62,000 nt of DNA from Chrysomallon squamiferum (Eukaryota > Mollusca > Gastropoda > Neomphalida > Peltospiridae). The notes below the pieces were generated by a model that searched no databases, was not told where the DNA came from, and saw only the letters and a program-made list of their open reading frames with translations. The position numbers and the translations under genes were made by a program. The stretch is from positions 11,752,083 to 11,814,082 of the forward strand of contig CM022670.1 of NCBI GenBank assembly GCA_012295275.1, given 5' to 3'. Every line of letters starts with the position of its first letter. The first letter of the stretch is position 1. This document shows positions 37,372 through 47,968 of the stretch, one piece after another.

Positions 37372-38244
37372 GTTTTCTTTTATAAAAAGGGCATTGTCCA
37401 GCAGGTTATTATCTGTAGGATGAAATGTCAATGACTTGGACAAAAATTCACAAAAGAAAATAATACTTGGACGTACATATACCATATACATATAAATAAC
37501 TTATACATAATATTTTGCGTTGTTTAAGTTGTTTTTGGGGGGAAATAAACGTAATACAAAATGTTTATGTTGTATGATCCACTTTCATGAATATAATTTC
37601 CTTTCCCCCCACCTTTTTCTTTTTCTTATATTTTCTTTTCTTTTCTTTATTATTATTATTTAATTAGTTATTATGGGTTTTCTTCTTCTTCTTCTTTTTT
37701 TATTTCTTTTATGTAGAGAAACGTTTACACATCCACTCCAGCATCTAATACTTTTGTTTGTTGTTATGTTTGTGTTTTCTTCTTTGCTCACTCAAACCAG
37801 CAGTTATTGCGTATCATGTAACGTACAGAAAGGCAGTCTATTGGATATGAGGTCAGAAACAAAAAAAGTTCACTTGGTCTGCTACTGATATGAAGAACTC
37901 AAGCAGATTACTAACTGTTCGGTGCGATTAGGCAGTTACTATTTTTAGTAATGACATAATAATTGTTCATTCACTGCACTAGTGTTTCGATGTTGAAAAT
38001 ACTGTATAGAACTGCAAGTTGTCTATTGCTATCAACTTTACACACAAATCAAGTGATGAATTTAAAACAAAAAGCAGAACGAAAAAAGAGAATGTCTATG
38101 TATTATTAATTCTCACCTGGCTATCACATTTTCATTGAGATTCTCGAATACTTTTAACCTCCACAGCCTCAGTTTTTCCCATCCTTCTGTCGTCCGGACC
38201 CATTCATCTCCGGGAGAGCGCCAGTCGCGCCCAAGGAACGGCAT
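33233..38244 (-). CDS. FBXO25/FBXO32-like: F-box only protein 25/32-like (atrogin-1/MAFbx family), SCF substrate receptor
   Basis: Eight minus-strand coding exons: 38244-38117, 36657-36564, 35933-35841, 35409-35316, 35047-34878, 34363-34104, 33808-33736, 33319-33233. All junctions are GT-AG and phase-consistent, giving 332 residues (human family members are about 355-370). The start [15 protein letters not shown] is the diagnostic N-terminus of FBXO25/FBXO32. Further family blocks: [32 protein letters not shown], and the F-box around 198-245 ([14 protein letters not shown] … [11 protein letters not shown]). The C-terminal segment has the family pattern [15 protein letters not shown] … GHPC … [10 protein letters not shown]. 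The vertebrate block WIYVHKGSTKERHGYC is replaced by a shorter, different sequence in exons 2-3. The protein would dock to Skp1 and present substrates to a Cul1 ubiquitin ligase. One gene here probably stands for both vertebrate paralogues. Confidence 0.93.
36241..36548. repeat. A-rich low-complexity tract in F-box gene intron 2
   Basis: An A33 run followed by (AAAT)n and irregular A/T repeats. On the transcribed strand this is a long T-rich tract starting only about 15 bp downstream of the exon 2 5' splice site. Confidence 0.9.
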
Positions 38245-38425
38245 AGTAATATTATTTTAAAATAATGTCTAATCCTTTGTAACAATTAATTGTACTACGC
38301 ACTGTTTTAGTGTTTACGAACATATGTAAACATCCAGATCCACGGACTGAACATTTTCGCTGATTTGATTGGTTAATTCAACTGGCTAGCAGAAGATCAT
38401 TAGACGATATTCTGCCAGCTTCAGT

Positions 38426-38431
38426 CACGTG
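38426..38431. promoter_or_regulatory. CACGTG E-box upstream of the F-box gene
   Basis: GTCACGTGGC sits about 180 bp upstream of the F-box gene start codon, in the 1.3-kb divergent interval shared with SELENOP. The core fits MYC/MAX, MITF/TFEB or USF binding. Whether it is used is unknown. Confidence 0.3.
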
Positions 38432-38927
38432 GCAATGTTTATGTTTACTTGATCAGCTGTTCGCTGTCTGCGATACTCATTTCATGTTTGACCGAAATAC
38501 AGAAAGACGAGCCGTTTTCAGTTAATCTATGTTAATGGCACTGAACTGAAAGAAAGGGGGCACCTTATTTTATTTTGTAAAATATCTGTTTTATGGCCAA
38601 GTGCAAAATTAGAGTTTTAAAATTATTATATCTATAGTAATTAAATGTTAATGTATATTGTTTACTGGTATAATTCGTTTAATTAACTGCTCCTTTTTTT
38701 TTCTTTTTTTTTCTCCTATTTTTATTTTATTTTTATTTTTAATGTGAAACGTTTTATATTTCTTCTTACATTTCTCACATCTAAAGCTGTAAATATCTGC
38801 CTAGTTATAGCTATAATAGTCACTAAACCTATTTCAACTGAACATTCTAGTTACATTTTTGTCATTACGTTTTCCTCATTGGTAATTATTTAATATATTT
38901 GTCTTTTTTTTAGTTTATTAAATATAT

Positions 38928-38964
<37 letters not shown>

Positions 38965-39352
38965 GATTCTCTTTTTTTTCCCCCAGATACTACTCGTGTT
39001 CCAAGTAAGGCTTTTGTCAGTAGCCCATATAAAATAAAACAAATATCTGCGGCGGTCAACTTTTTAAAAGTTTTATTTATTTAGTTTTTATAACTGTATT
39101 TATGATAACTGAGATCGGAATACCCACCGTTTGCAAACAACAACAGCTACCATTAACTGAATAATTTGTTGTTACATATGTAATATTTGACACAACTTAC
39201 AATAGTTATTCTTTATTTCTTCTCTTTTTAAAAAGTATTATTATTACAGTTGTTAACTATTGTTGTTTCAGTTGTTACTATATTTTCATTACAGTATTTA
39301 ATGATTATCATCATCATCATCATCATCATCAATTTAAACTTTAGACTGTTAT

Positions 39353-39360
<8 letters not shown>

Positions 39361-39422
<62 letters not shown>
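39361..39422. repeat. (TA)n microsatellite
   Basis: About 27 TA units, preceded by (CAT)n at 39306-39330 and about 100 bp upstream of the SELENOP TATA box. Confidence 0.95.
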
Positions 39423-39424
<2 letters not shown>

Positions 39425-39519
39425 ACAGATTCAGGTTATCAGATAGTGTTACATTGTTCGTTAGAATGATACTCTGTCCTAATTTGGGTGGTATGACAAC
39501 AGGTCAAGGATTTCTGCAG

Positions 39520-39629
39520 TATATATTTAAGCTGTGCATTCATTCGTTAGTGTCGTTGTAACTTTCTGCCTATTTTTGTGAGAGACGAGCTCCGGTAAGG
39601 TCGAACCTAAACGTACCAGCCAAAGAGAA
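39520..39629 (+). promoter_or_regulatory. SELENOP TATA box and non-coding first exon (predicted)
   Basis: TATATATTTAA at 39520-39530 looks like a TATA box. A transcript starting about 30 bp downstream would include a 5' UTR exon ending at 39629 (GAGAA|gtaagt, a strong donor). The next acceptor, ttcaactttcag at 39852-39863, opens the exon with the start codon. Confidence 0.4.
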
Positions 39630-39876
39630 GTAAGTTTTTTTTATTTTATTTTCTTTACGTCTAATGTATATAATCTCTTTAACTTGTCGTTTCCCCAATT
39701 TCATATTGCAAGTTTATTTACTTATTTTTTATTTGTTTGCTTTTGTTTGTTTATTACTTTTGTTGTAATTTTCTGTCTTTTGCAACTGCCATTTTGAAAA
39801 CCAAAATGGGTGATGTAACATTTGTCAGGATATTATTTTCATGGTTTTTATTTCAACTTTCAGACGCTTTTCAGAA

Positions 39877-40246
39877 ATGCAGGGCCTACGGGCGCTGCTG
39901 GGTTTGGTAGCCATCGCCGCCTGTCTCCCGGGCTCCCTGGGTGACCAGTGCCAGAGACTTCCATCTTGGTCTCTGGGCGGGGTCAGCCCTATGGAAGAGG
40001 CTCGAGGCAGGGTGACAGTGGTGGCTCTACTCAAATCTAGCTGATCCTTTTGTAGAAATCAGGCCGTAGGGTAGGTTGTTTTTTTGTTTTTTTCTTGATT
40101 AGAAGTTGATAATTAGGTATTTTTATCTTTTTTCTTAATATATTTTGTTATTTTGGATGCTGACTAAGCACCTATTTATTTAAAATTTGATTTTTTAATT
40201 TTTAAATCAAAGTCATTATTCTGCAGATAATCATATCTTCACAAAA

Positions 40247-40277
<31 letters not shown>

Positions 40278-40287
40278 AGAAAGAAAG

Positions 40288-40321
<34 letters not shown>

Positions 40322-41554
40322 AAAAATAAATAAATAGATAAATAAAAAATTATTTCATCTCAGTTGGTTTTTAACAATTTGAGAATTAGTTGAAACGTTT
40401 ATAGTTGAAACGTTATTTTGCATTGCTTTCTAGCTTGAACAACCTTCGGGAACAGCTTGCCAGACAGTATGGTTGGAACGACATCAACATCTTTATAATA
40501 AATCACCACGACCACCGGTCTATAGCAACAATTAACATGCTCACAGAGCTAGTTCCCTTTCCTGTTTACCAGGATTCTAGGCAGCTCCATCTTTGGCGAG
40601 ACATCTTTCAAGGAATTAAAGACGATTTCTTTGTGTTTGACAGGTTCATATTATTTTATGCATTTATTATTTTATAATAATGTCTTCGTTCGGACAATCA
40701 TAAAAGTGAATTTACATAGTCATAAAAAGAAAAAAAGAAAAACGATGTCAAGGAGAAAGAAATTAGAAATTTGTTTTATCATTTTAACAAATAGCGCGGT
40801 GTGTTTCATTATTTGATATTATTATTATTATTATTATTATTTTTTTTGTAATTCAGCATTTCGAAAAATCAGTAATACTTACATAATTTTACATTTATTT
40901 AACTATTATCGTTTATTTATTTGTTAATTTCCAGGTGTGGCAAAACTGACGTACCGTCTCACATATCCACAGAGCTATCTCGGCTATAGCTACACACGCT
41001 TGGCTATAACGAACACATACCAAAACAACATATGTAACTGCCCCGAGCACAATCAGGCCATCCATGACAGAATGGTAGGCGACGCACCAGAAGAACGGCA
41101 ACACGCTGTCAGTCAAAACGGGCCGCCACGATGTGCCGATGGAGACGCTCTTTGCAGAGTATTTCGTAACATAAGAAGGCGACACAGGCACTTAAACGCC
41201 ACGCACGAGTGTTCATGTCCCAGACTCCTCACGGAGCGACACTGCTACTGCTCTCTCATGTTGAGCGAACTGGAAGATGGCGCTGCTTGGAAATGTCTGT
41301 GTCGTAATCCTTCAGAAATGGTACGCCGGAGATGTAGCTGCCAGGCCTGTCCAGCGCTTCGTCAACACACTGGAATCCATCTGTTGAAAGGAAGCGGACG
41401 AGTATCGAGTAATGCTGCACAAAACGTTCCGGGAAATAGCTGACCCTGACCTCAGCAGAGTTCCTGACGGTGACCTCACCAGAGTCCCTGACAGGGAACT
41501 AATCCCTGAGGGTGTCCTTCCAGTACCAGCATTTGATCCTGACCCGTAGCGTAA
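39877..41554 (+). CDS. SELENOP: Selenoprotein P with nine in-frame UGA (Sec) codons
   Basis: Coding exons 39877-40070, 40434-40643 and 40935-41554 (stop TAA), about 340 residues. A signal peptide (GLVAIAACLPGSLG) is followed by the thioredoxin-like domain: WSLGGVSPM, VTVVALLKSSU with UGA at 40042 in a UxxC redox motif (U-S-F-C), LNNLREQL, INHHDH, and DDFFVFDRCG. Exon 3 is Cys-rich with CxC pairs (CNC, CSC, CYC, CLC, CSC). It ends in a tail with eight UGA codons at 41441, 41447, 41465, 41471, 41489, 41507, 41534 and 41540. The reading frame breaks by one base just after DRCGK, in the A-run 40942-40945: with three As instead of four the frame runs on as KLTYRLTYPQSYLGY, matching the family. Selenoprotein P is secreted and carries and stores selenium. 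A SECIS element follows at 41959-42026 and a possible AATAAA at 42145. Confidence 0.92.
40244..40346. repeat. (AAAT)n and A-run in SELENOP intron
   Basis: About nine AAAT units, then GAAA units and an A-run of about 30 bases, within the intron ending at 40433. Confidence 0.9.
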
Positions 41555-41958
41555 ACTGCAGAACTTTTAACATTTAACTACTAAACGTAACAGTATGATG
41601 TCTAAAAAATTATTAATTCGTCTGTATTCTAATTATTAACGGTATGATACATAGTATTTTAATTTTAAAATATGCAGAAAAAAGAAGGTATAAAACTGAA
41701 AGAATTTTATTTTTGTTTCGTTTTAAAGAAAATAATTTCTACAAAAAACATTAACTTTTGATCTAACTAAAATGTTAATTAATTCTTCTATATTCTCCTT
41801 CTAAAATAAAGAATGTTTACAAACTATTGAGAAGATAGAAAAAGAAGGAAAAAATAAAATAAATAAATAATCCTACGAAGTACTCCTGAAGGGTCATAAC
41901 CACCAACAGTAAAAAAATGTCGTACTACTGGTAATAGATTTCACCGTTTGGCAGACAT

Positions 41959-42026
41959 CAGCTGAACTATGAAAGTAACTCAATAAAACCAAACGGTCTT
42001 GAGTTATTTGATTTAAATTTCAGCTG
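41959..42026 (+). ncRNA. SECIS element in the SELENOP 3' UTR
   Basis: Lower helix CAGCTGAA (41959-41966) pairs perfectly with TTCAGCTG (42019-42026). The non-Watson-Crick quartet is ATGA (41969-41972) with TGAT (42009-42012). The upper helix AGTAACTCAA pairs with TTGAGTTATT, allowing one mismatch or wobble, and the apical loop TAAAACCAAACGGTC carries the conserved unpaired AA. It lies about 405 bp after the TAA stop. This element recruits SBP2 and EFsec to decode UGA as selenocysteine. Confidence 0.93.
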
Positions 42027-42112
42027 CTCTGTCTGACAAAACAGTAAACTTATTTTCAGTAGATTTTAACGTTGTATTGTAAATATATTTGTACATACTA
42101 ACATTTTATTTT

Positions 42113-42147
<35 letters not shown>

Positions 42148-42641
42148 AAAATAAAATACCTCTATATCTTTATTAATACCCACTTGCCATTAATTGTTAT
42201 TATTTTATTAATTACTATAGTTAATTACAATTTTTAGAAATGAATTGTTGGCAAAGTAACGATTTAATATCATTATGATTAGGTGGATTTTTAAAAAATA
42301 AAATTAAATAAATAAAAACTATCAGCTAAACAAAATGCTGAATATTTCTGGTTTTGTCTGCGGATGATGGATCGTTATCAAATCTGTCGAAGGTGATGTT
42401 CCAGACCATTAGACATTACTAGCTAATATTTAGCAGTCAAAAACAAAGAAATCGAAAAAAACAAAACAACAACAAACAAACGGAAAAAAAAAAAAAAGAA
42501 AAAAAAAAACTGAAATAAATAATTTTTAATACTGATTGTCTTTTTCATTATTTGATAAATAATAATTTGTAGAAAGTGATTAACATTATGAACCGTTTTC
42601 TGTGCTGCTAAAATTCATTTATTTGCAGAATTTCCAAGTAC

Positions 42642-42642
<1 letters not shown>

Positions 42643-42676
<34 letters not shown>
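42643..42676. repeat. (GT)n microsatellite
   Basis: About 17 GT units between SELENOP and CDC20. Confidence 0.95.
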
Positions 42677-42678
<2 letters not shown>

Positions 42679-43022
42679 GTTAAATCTTGATACTAATTCA
42701 TTAAAAGAACTATCGAAAATGACACTGCATGCATGTAACATCTTATCTGAGCTAACACACTCAAGTGTCGTAAAACTAATTCCATAATGTTTCATATAAT
42801 TATTTACTTCACAGAACGAATTTATTAAAGTAGAAAAGTTTTCACATTTCTGGTGTATATGTTACCAGTTCCACGGAACGTTGCATCAAATATATTTATG
42901 CAACTCTATGAAGTCAAAACAAGAGTTATCACGTGTGTTGTTTTGTTTTTTACCAATATATTCTCGCAAACTCTCGCTAGTTGTACGAGACTTACAATAT
43001 GTTGTGTATGTTGTGTTGCCAG

Positions 43023-43074
43023 CCAATCAACATGCTTTCGATATTGTGATTGGCCAATGGAACGGAGGTAAACA
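43023..43074 (+). promoter_or_regulatory. CDC20 promoter: three CCAAT boxes and a forkhead motif
   Basis: CCAAT at 43023-43027, inverted CCAAT (ATTGG) at 43049-43053 and CCAAT at 43054-43058, followed by GTAAACA at 43068-43074. Clustered NF-Y sites about 30 bp apart with a forkhead site are typical of G2/M genes. A non-coding exon ending near 43188 (ATAATA|gtaagt) would link this region to the coding exon at 43893. Confidence 0.5.
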
Positions 43075-43555
43075 CAAAAGTGTACATCTGAACGACTAGC
43101 TGTGACATGTTATTTTCTATAACAAGCAAATTTTAAATGCAGAATAACTGAGAAAGTATCGATATTCTAGTGGATTATAATTATAATAGTAAGTTTTTAT
43201 TTTTTAAGAATAGTTTGTATTATTGCATATAACTCTATATTATAATTACTGAATTATTTCTTATCGTTATTTTAAGTTCATAGTTACTGAATATTCTATT
43301 ACGATCTTTTTGAATAAAACAGTCTTGGTTCATTGATAATTATTATAATGAAATGAAATACGAAATCTGTGATAAAGTACACAAATCTAGTATTGATAGC
43401 TTAAACAATACAAAACTCGATAGCATTAGAATAAACTGTAAAGATGTCCATCTTCCTTTAAAATAACATTTTATCGGTCAAAGGTAAATATTTAAATCTA
43501 ACTTTGTTTAAACTAGTTGAAAATAATGTTTCAGTGCAAAACGTCACCTGATTTA

Positions 43556-43556
<1 letters not shown>

Positions 43557-43608
<52 letters not shown>
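43557..43608. repeat. (AAT)n microsatellite
   Basis: About 17 AAT units in the presumed first intron of CDC20. Confidence 0.95.
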
Positions 43609-43611
<3 letters not shown>

Positions 43612-43899
43612 GAAAAGCTAAACTTTCTATCATTTACAGTATCTTTTGCAACAATTGTATTCTACTGTCAATTTATTCTTTGTAACAATATTAATACTTG
43701 TTTGAGTTCATTTACTGATTTAGCTTACATTTGACACACAGTCACAGACACACACACACACACACACACTGTTGTGTGCTGTTGAAACAAAATGTAATGT
43801 TCAGAAATTCTAACATACAACAAGAAACTAAGCTGGATTTTGTTATTTTAAGATGCTGTTACGAAATCTGATTATTTAACATGTATTTTCAGGTAGACA

Positions 43900-46800
43900 A
43901 TGTCTCAGTTTTTGCTGGAAAATGAAGTGAATAGTGCCTTGAAATGGGATGCTCCTCTGACAAGGGGCCCACTCATGAGATGGCAGAGGAAACTGGTAGA
44001 GGCTGAAAGCATCCACAGTGTAAATAGTTCACTGAAAAAAACACCAGTGAAACCTGCTAATTATTCTCAGAATGCCACGCCACCATCACTATCACGATCA
44101 GCAAGAAAAACACCCAAATCCGCAGGTAAAGTCATGTGTGTGTACATTTTAACTTGTCAGTTATGTGCAAGTACCTTTGTGCCAACTATATCTACCATTG
44201 CTAGTTATAAAGGTCAACTCAAACTGATTTCACTCAATGATGATGATGATAAACATGATGAGTAAATATTTAATGATGAATTGTTTTGTATTTTTAAGAT
44301 TTCTGTTTATGATAGGTCCAGAGTAAATTAGGCAACATTTGTCTTTAAAATGACAATGTTTTGTGAACTTAATTTATGAAATAATTGAAGATAATAACAT
44401 GAATACAAAGGTGAACGAAAAAAGCCGGTATATTGTGTTGTATAAGGAATGTAAGAAAAAAAACAAGTACAGGTTTTAAAGTTGAGCTGTAAAATTATTA
44501 GTGCTCTCAAGTAATTTATATTTCATTTTAGTAACAAAAACTATTTTTGTATTGTTATTTTTAATGTATCTCAGGAAAGTTAAGAACGCCAGGTTGTAAG
44601 ACTCCCAAAACACCAACTGCAGGTGACAGATTTATTCCCAATCGATGCAGCACACAGTTTGAAATGGGCCACTACAAACTGGGTGTTGATGTTGATGCTG
44701 AAGATGAACTAATGAGTCCATCACAGCAGGAATTTCAGCGTATCATGAATGGCAATCTCAATGGTGATCTGCTAGATTCCAAGATCATTGCTTACAAAAC
44801 AAAGGCTCCATCAGCTCCTGAAGGTTTGCTTTTATTAAAAATAAATATATTGTTTTTTTTTTTATATATCCTGTGATTTATTATTATTGTTATTTTAATG
44901 TTAGAACTAGATTATCTAATCTGTTTTTAGAACTTCTAGAAATAATCAGTAAAGTGGTTATTGGTTATTTTCATATTTACTATTTATAGAACTGCAACAT
45001 CTTTTTTTTTCACAGTTCTACTTTATCAAAAAAACTAAAATAATTATTATTTTTTTTTTAAATTTCTATCTTAAATGTTAGAATATTTTAATATTTTTCC
45101 AGTCATATATAATTTATGATTTCAGTGGGTCTAGGAGTGGCAATATTCATCAACATGACATCCATGTTGGCAACCATCATATTGCTATAAATTCATTGAA
45201 AGTTCTGTTTTTTTTTTTTTTTTTTTTTTTTTATTATTTTTTTTAATGTTATACAAATGCAATAAATATATATTTATTTAAATAATAATTAAAAAAAAAA
45301 AAAAAATGTTAATTATGTATTTTACAGGATTAAACAATAACCTTCGAGTCTTGTACAGTACATCTAAATGTAGCAGCACAGCAAAGACTATGAGGCAGAT
45401 ACCTCAAGTACCAGAAAGAATCTTAGATGCACCGGAAATCCTGGATGATTACTGTGAGTTGTTTCCCCAGATTTTTCATAAATAAAAATGCACAAGACAA
45501 TGCATCAAATATAAAAATCTATTTTATGTTAATATTATATATATTGTTTTTCTATAATAAATTAATTTATATTTACGATTCACCTTTGTTTTCAGATTTA
45601 AATCTGCTTGACTGGTCCGCAAACAATCTTTTGGCAGTGTGTCTTGGTAACAGTGTGTATCTGTGGAATGCCAATAATGGTGAAATTGAACAGTTGATGC
45701 AGATGGAAGAGCCTGGTGAATACATAGGAGCAGTGTCTTGGATTAAGGAAGGCAATTATCTAGCAGTTGGTACTAGCAGTGGTGATGTCGAGGTTTGTAC
45801 ATCAGGTTGTTTTCACTCTTCAGTAGCTCGACTCCTGTGACATTTCAGACAGTTTTGTGTAATAAAGCTGTGTTTAGAACATTCCATAGATGTAACTTTG
45901 TTTTTTATTTTTATAGTTGTGGGATGTTTCTCAGAAAAAGAAACTTCGGACTATGGCTGGACATTCTGCTCGTGTTGGCTGTCTCTCTTGGAATATGTAT
46001 ATACTAAGCAGGTATGTGAATTCAGCAAACAAAACCCAGGCAAAATATAAAGTTAAAGTTGTAGCAGATAAATAATCCATATTTGTTCACATTCATTGGT
46101 ATCCTAATGATAATGTCTAAATGATAAAAGTTAAATGGTGTAGTTTTTACAATTTTTTTTCAGTAGTGTTCAAATGGTGAACAAAATTCTCTGTTTATAT
46201 TTAAATCATTTTAAACATCTCTTAAGCTTGTGCATTAATAACAGTGTTGTCCTTTCCTGTAGAATTGCTGAATCTTTTAATATTTTACCAGCCAAATGTA
46301 ATTTTGAGTATGATTTCAGTGGGTCTAGGAGTGGCAATATTCATCAACACGACGTGCGTGTTGGCAACCATCACGTTGCTACACTGGAGGGTCACACACA
46401 GGAGGTGTGTGGTCTGAAATGGTCACCCGATGGAAAGTATTTAGCCAGTGGAGGCAACGACAACCTGCTTAACATCTGGTCATCCAATGTGTCCGAAGTT
46501 CAGCCTCTCCACACATTCTCACAACACCTGGCTGCTGTCAAGGTATTCAAAAAGGGAAATAATTTCTCATTTCCTTATCAGTGAAATCAGTAGTAAAGAA
46601 TGGGGTAAAAAGATAAAACCTGATGTCTTATATTAAGATTAATTTTTTTTATTTGAATATTACTGAAAAGTTTCTAATATGTTGGTGTTTGACATTTGTT
46701 TTTATTAATATTAGATATATGACACAAAAAATTAATACTTAGCTTAATCATCTTTATATGTTTATTAATTGGACTGTTTTATAAAATCCACATGAATGTT

Positions 46801-47968
46801 TCCTGATGTAATACAAATTAATTTGCTCAAGTCATTCAAACATTTCAATGTCTGTTTATAGAAGCAAAACTAATAACACTGTAATTGTTGTTCCAGGCTT
46901 TAGCATGGTGTCCCTGGCAACCAAGTGTTTTGGCCAGTGGAGGTGGTACAGCAGACAGAAATATCAGGTTGTGGAACTGTAATACTGGAACTTGCCTCAA
47001 TAATATTGACACCAAGTCACAGGTTTGTTCATTGTCTTTCTTTTTTTTATTCTGCCATATATGATAGATCTGTTTGAAGAAACATTATATTATATAGAAA
47101 CATGTTCTGGCAGTTGTTGTCAGTATAGTCATCAAAATAAAAAAATAAAAAAGAATTTCTGTTGTTTATAAATTCAGTACAGCTATTACGTTGATCTTGT
47201 GATAAAAATTATTTTCACAAACCATCTATTATATTGGTATTGTTGTTGTTAATTTGTTATGTATGAACATTGTTTTTTCTTTTAGGTGTGTGCAATTCTT
47301 TGGAGTAAAGAACACAGAGAATTAATTTCCAGTCATGGTTATGCACAGAATCAACTGGTGATTTGGAAGTATCCACAAATGACCAAACTTGCAGAATTAA
47401 CAGGTTAGCTAAAACTATTTTCTAAGATTTCATCCCAATATTAACTTGCGTTTTGAAAAGAATTACAGTTTAAAAGTTATTTCTTTATTCTGGCTGTAAC
47501 ATTTTGACTTGTATGACATCTTTAGAAAGTCATGCATATGAAATATTTGCATTAAATTTGTCTCTTCTGAAATTGAGACTGCTGAGGTTTAATTTACATG
47601 GTTTTTTTTATTTTTAAATGATGCACAAATACATCAAACCATAAATCTACTCGTAAAATTCTGTACATTCATCAACTAAATTGTAAATTTTTTTTTTGCA
47701 TTCATCGATTAAATTGTAGAAATATTTTTACATTTATCAATTAAATTGCAAAACTATATTTACATGCATCAACTGAATTGCAGGTCACACAGCCCGGGTA
47801 TTACACATGGCATTATCGCCTGATGGAACAACTGTGGTGTCAGCTGGTGCTGATGAAACAATAAGACTGTGGAAGTGCTTTGCTCAAGATGAACAGAAGA
47901 GAAAATTAATGAAATCAGCGTCTAAAAACACACCATCGTCCACCCTGACACGGACGTTGATTAGATAG
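43900..47968 (+). CDS. CDC20: Cell division cycle protein 20 (APC/C activator)
   Basis: Nine coding exons: 43900-44125, 44575-44823, 45328-45453, 45596-45792, 45917-46011, 46320-46542, 46897-47022, 47286-47403, 47784-47968. All junctions are GT-AG and phase-consistent, giving 514 residues (human 499). The N-terminus resembles the family ([19 protein letters not shown]). The C-box DRFIPNR (93-99) binds the APC/C. The Mad2-interaction region is [15 protein letters not shown], followed by RVLYS and [10 protein letters not shown] seven-blade WD40 propeller follows ([15 protein letters not shown] … [15 protein letters not shown] … [10 protein letters not shown] … [13 protein letters not shown] … [13 protein letters not shown] … QVCAILW … [11 protein letters not shown]). 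The C-terminal LIR is the conserved Ile-Arg tail. No KEN box or CRY box (both present in human CDC20) is found. It activates the anaphase-promoting complex in mitosis and is the target of the spindle checkpoint. Poly(A) signal at 48282. Confidence 0.97.
45079..45192 (+). pseudogene. decayed partial duplicate of CDC20 exon 6 inside intron 2
   Basis: The segment 'tttcagTGGGTCTAGGAGTG' with GCAATATTCATCAACA… nearly repeats the start of the real exon at 46320, including about 40 bp of its upstream intron and 3' splice site. It reads [21 protein letters not shown] and then hits a stop, about 65 bp in. Downstream similarity stops in a poly(T) run. It lies one exon-group too early to be used productively: splicing it in would truncate CDC20. 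Confidence 0.85.

Noticed and set aside
40913-41191. Minus-strand frame of 92 codons opposite SELENOP exon 3
   Set aside because: Shadow of the Cys-rich SELENOP coding exon; no independent support.
42359-42405. Second SECIS candidate (ATGA … AAA … TGAT)
   Set aside because: The stretches between the ATGA and TGAT do not pair into a 10-12-bp helix, so it fails the SECIS fold.
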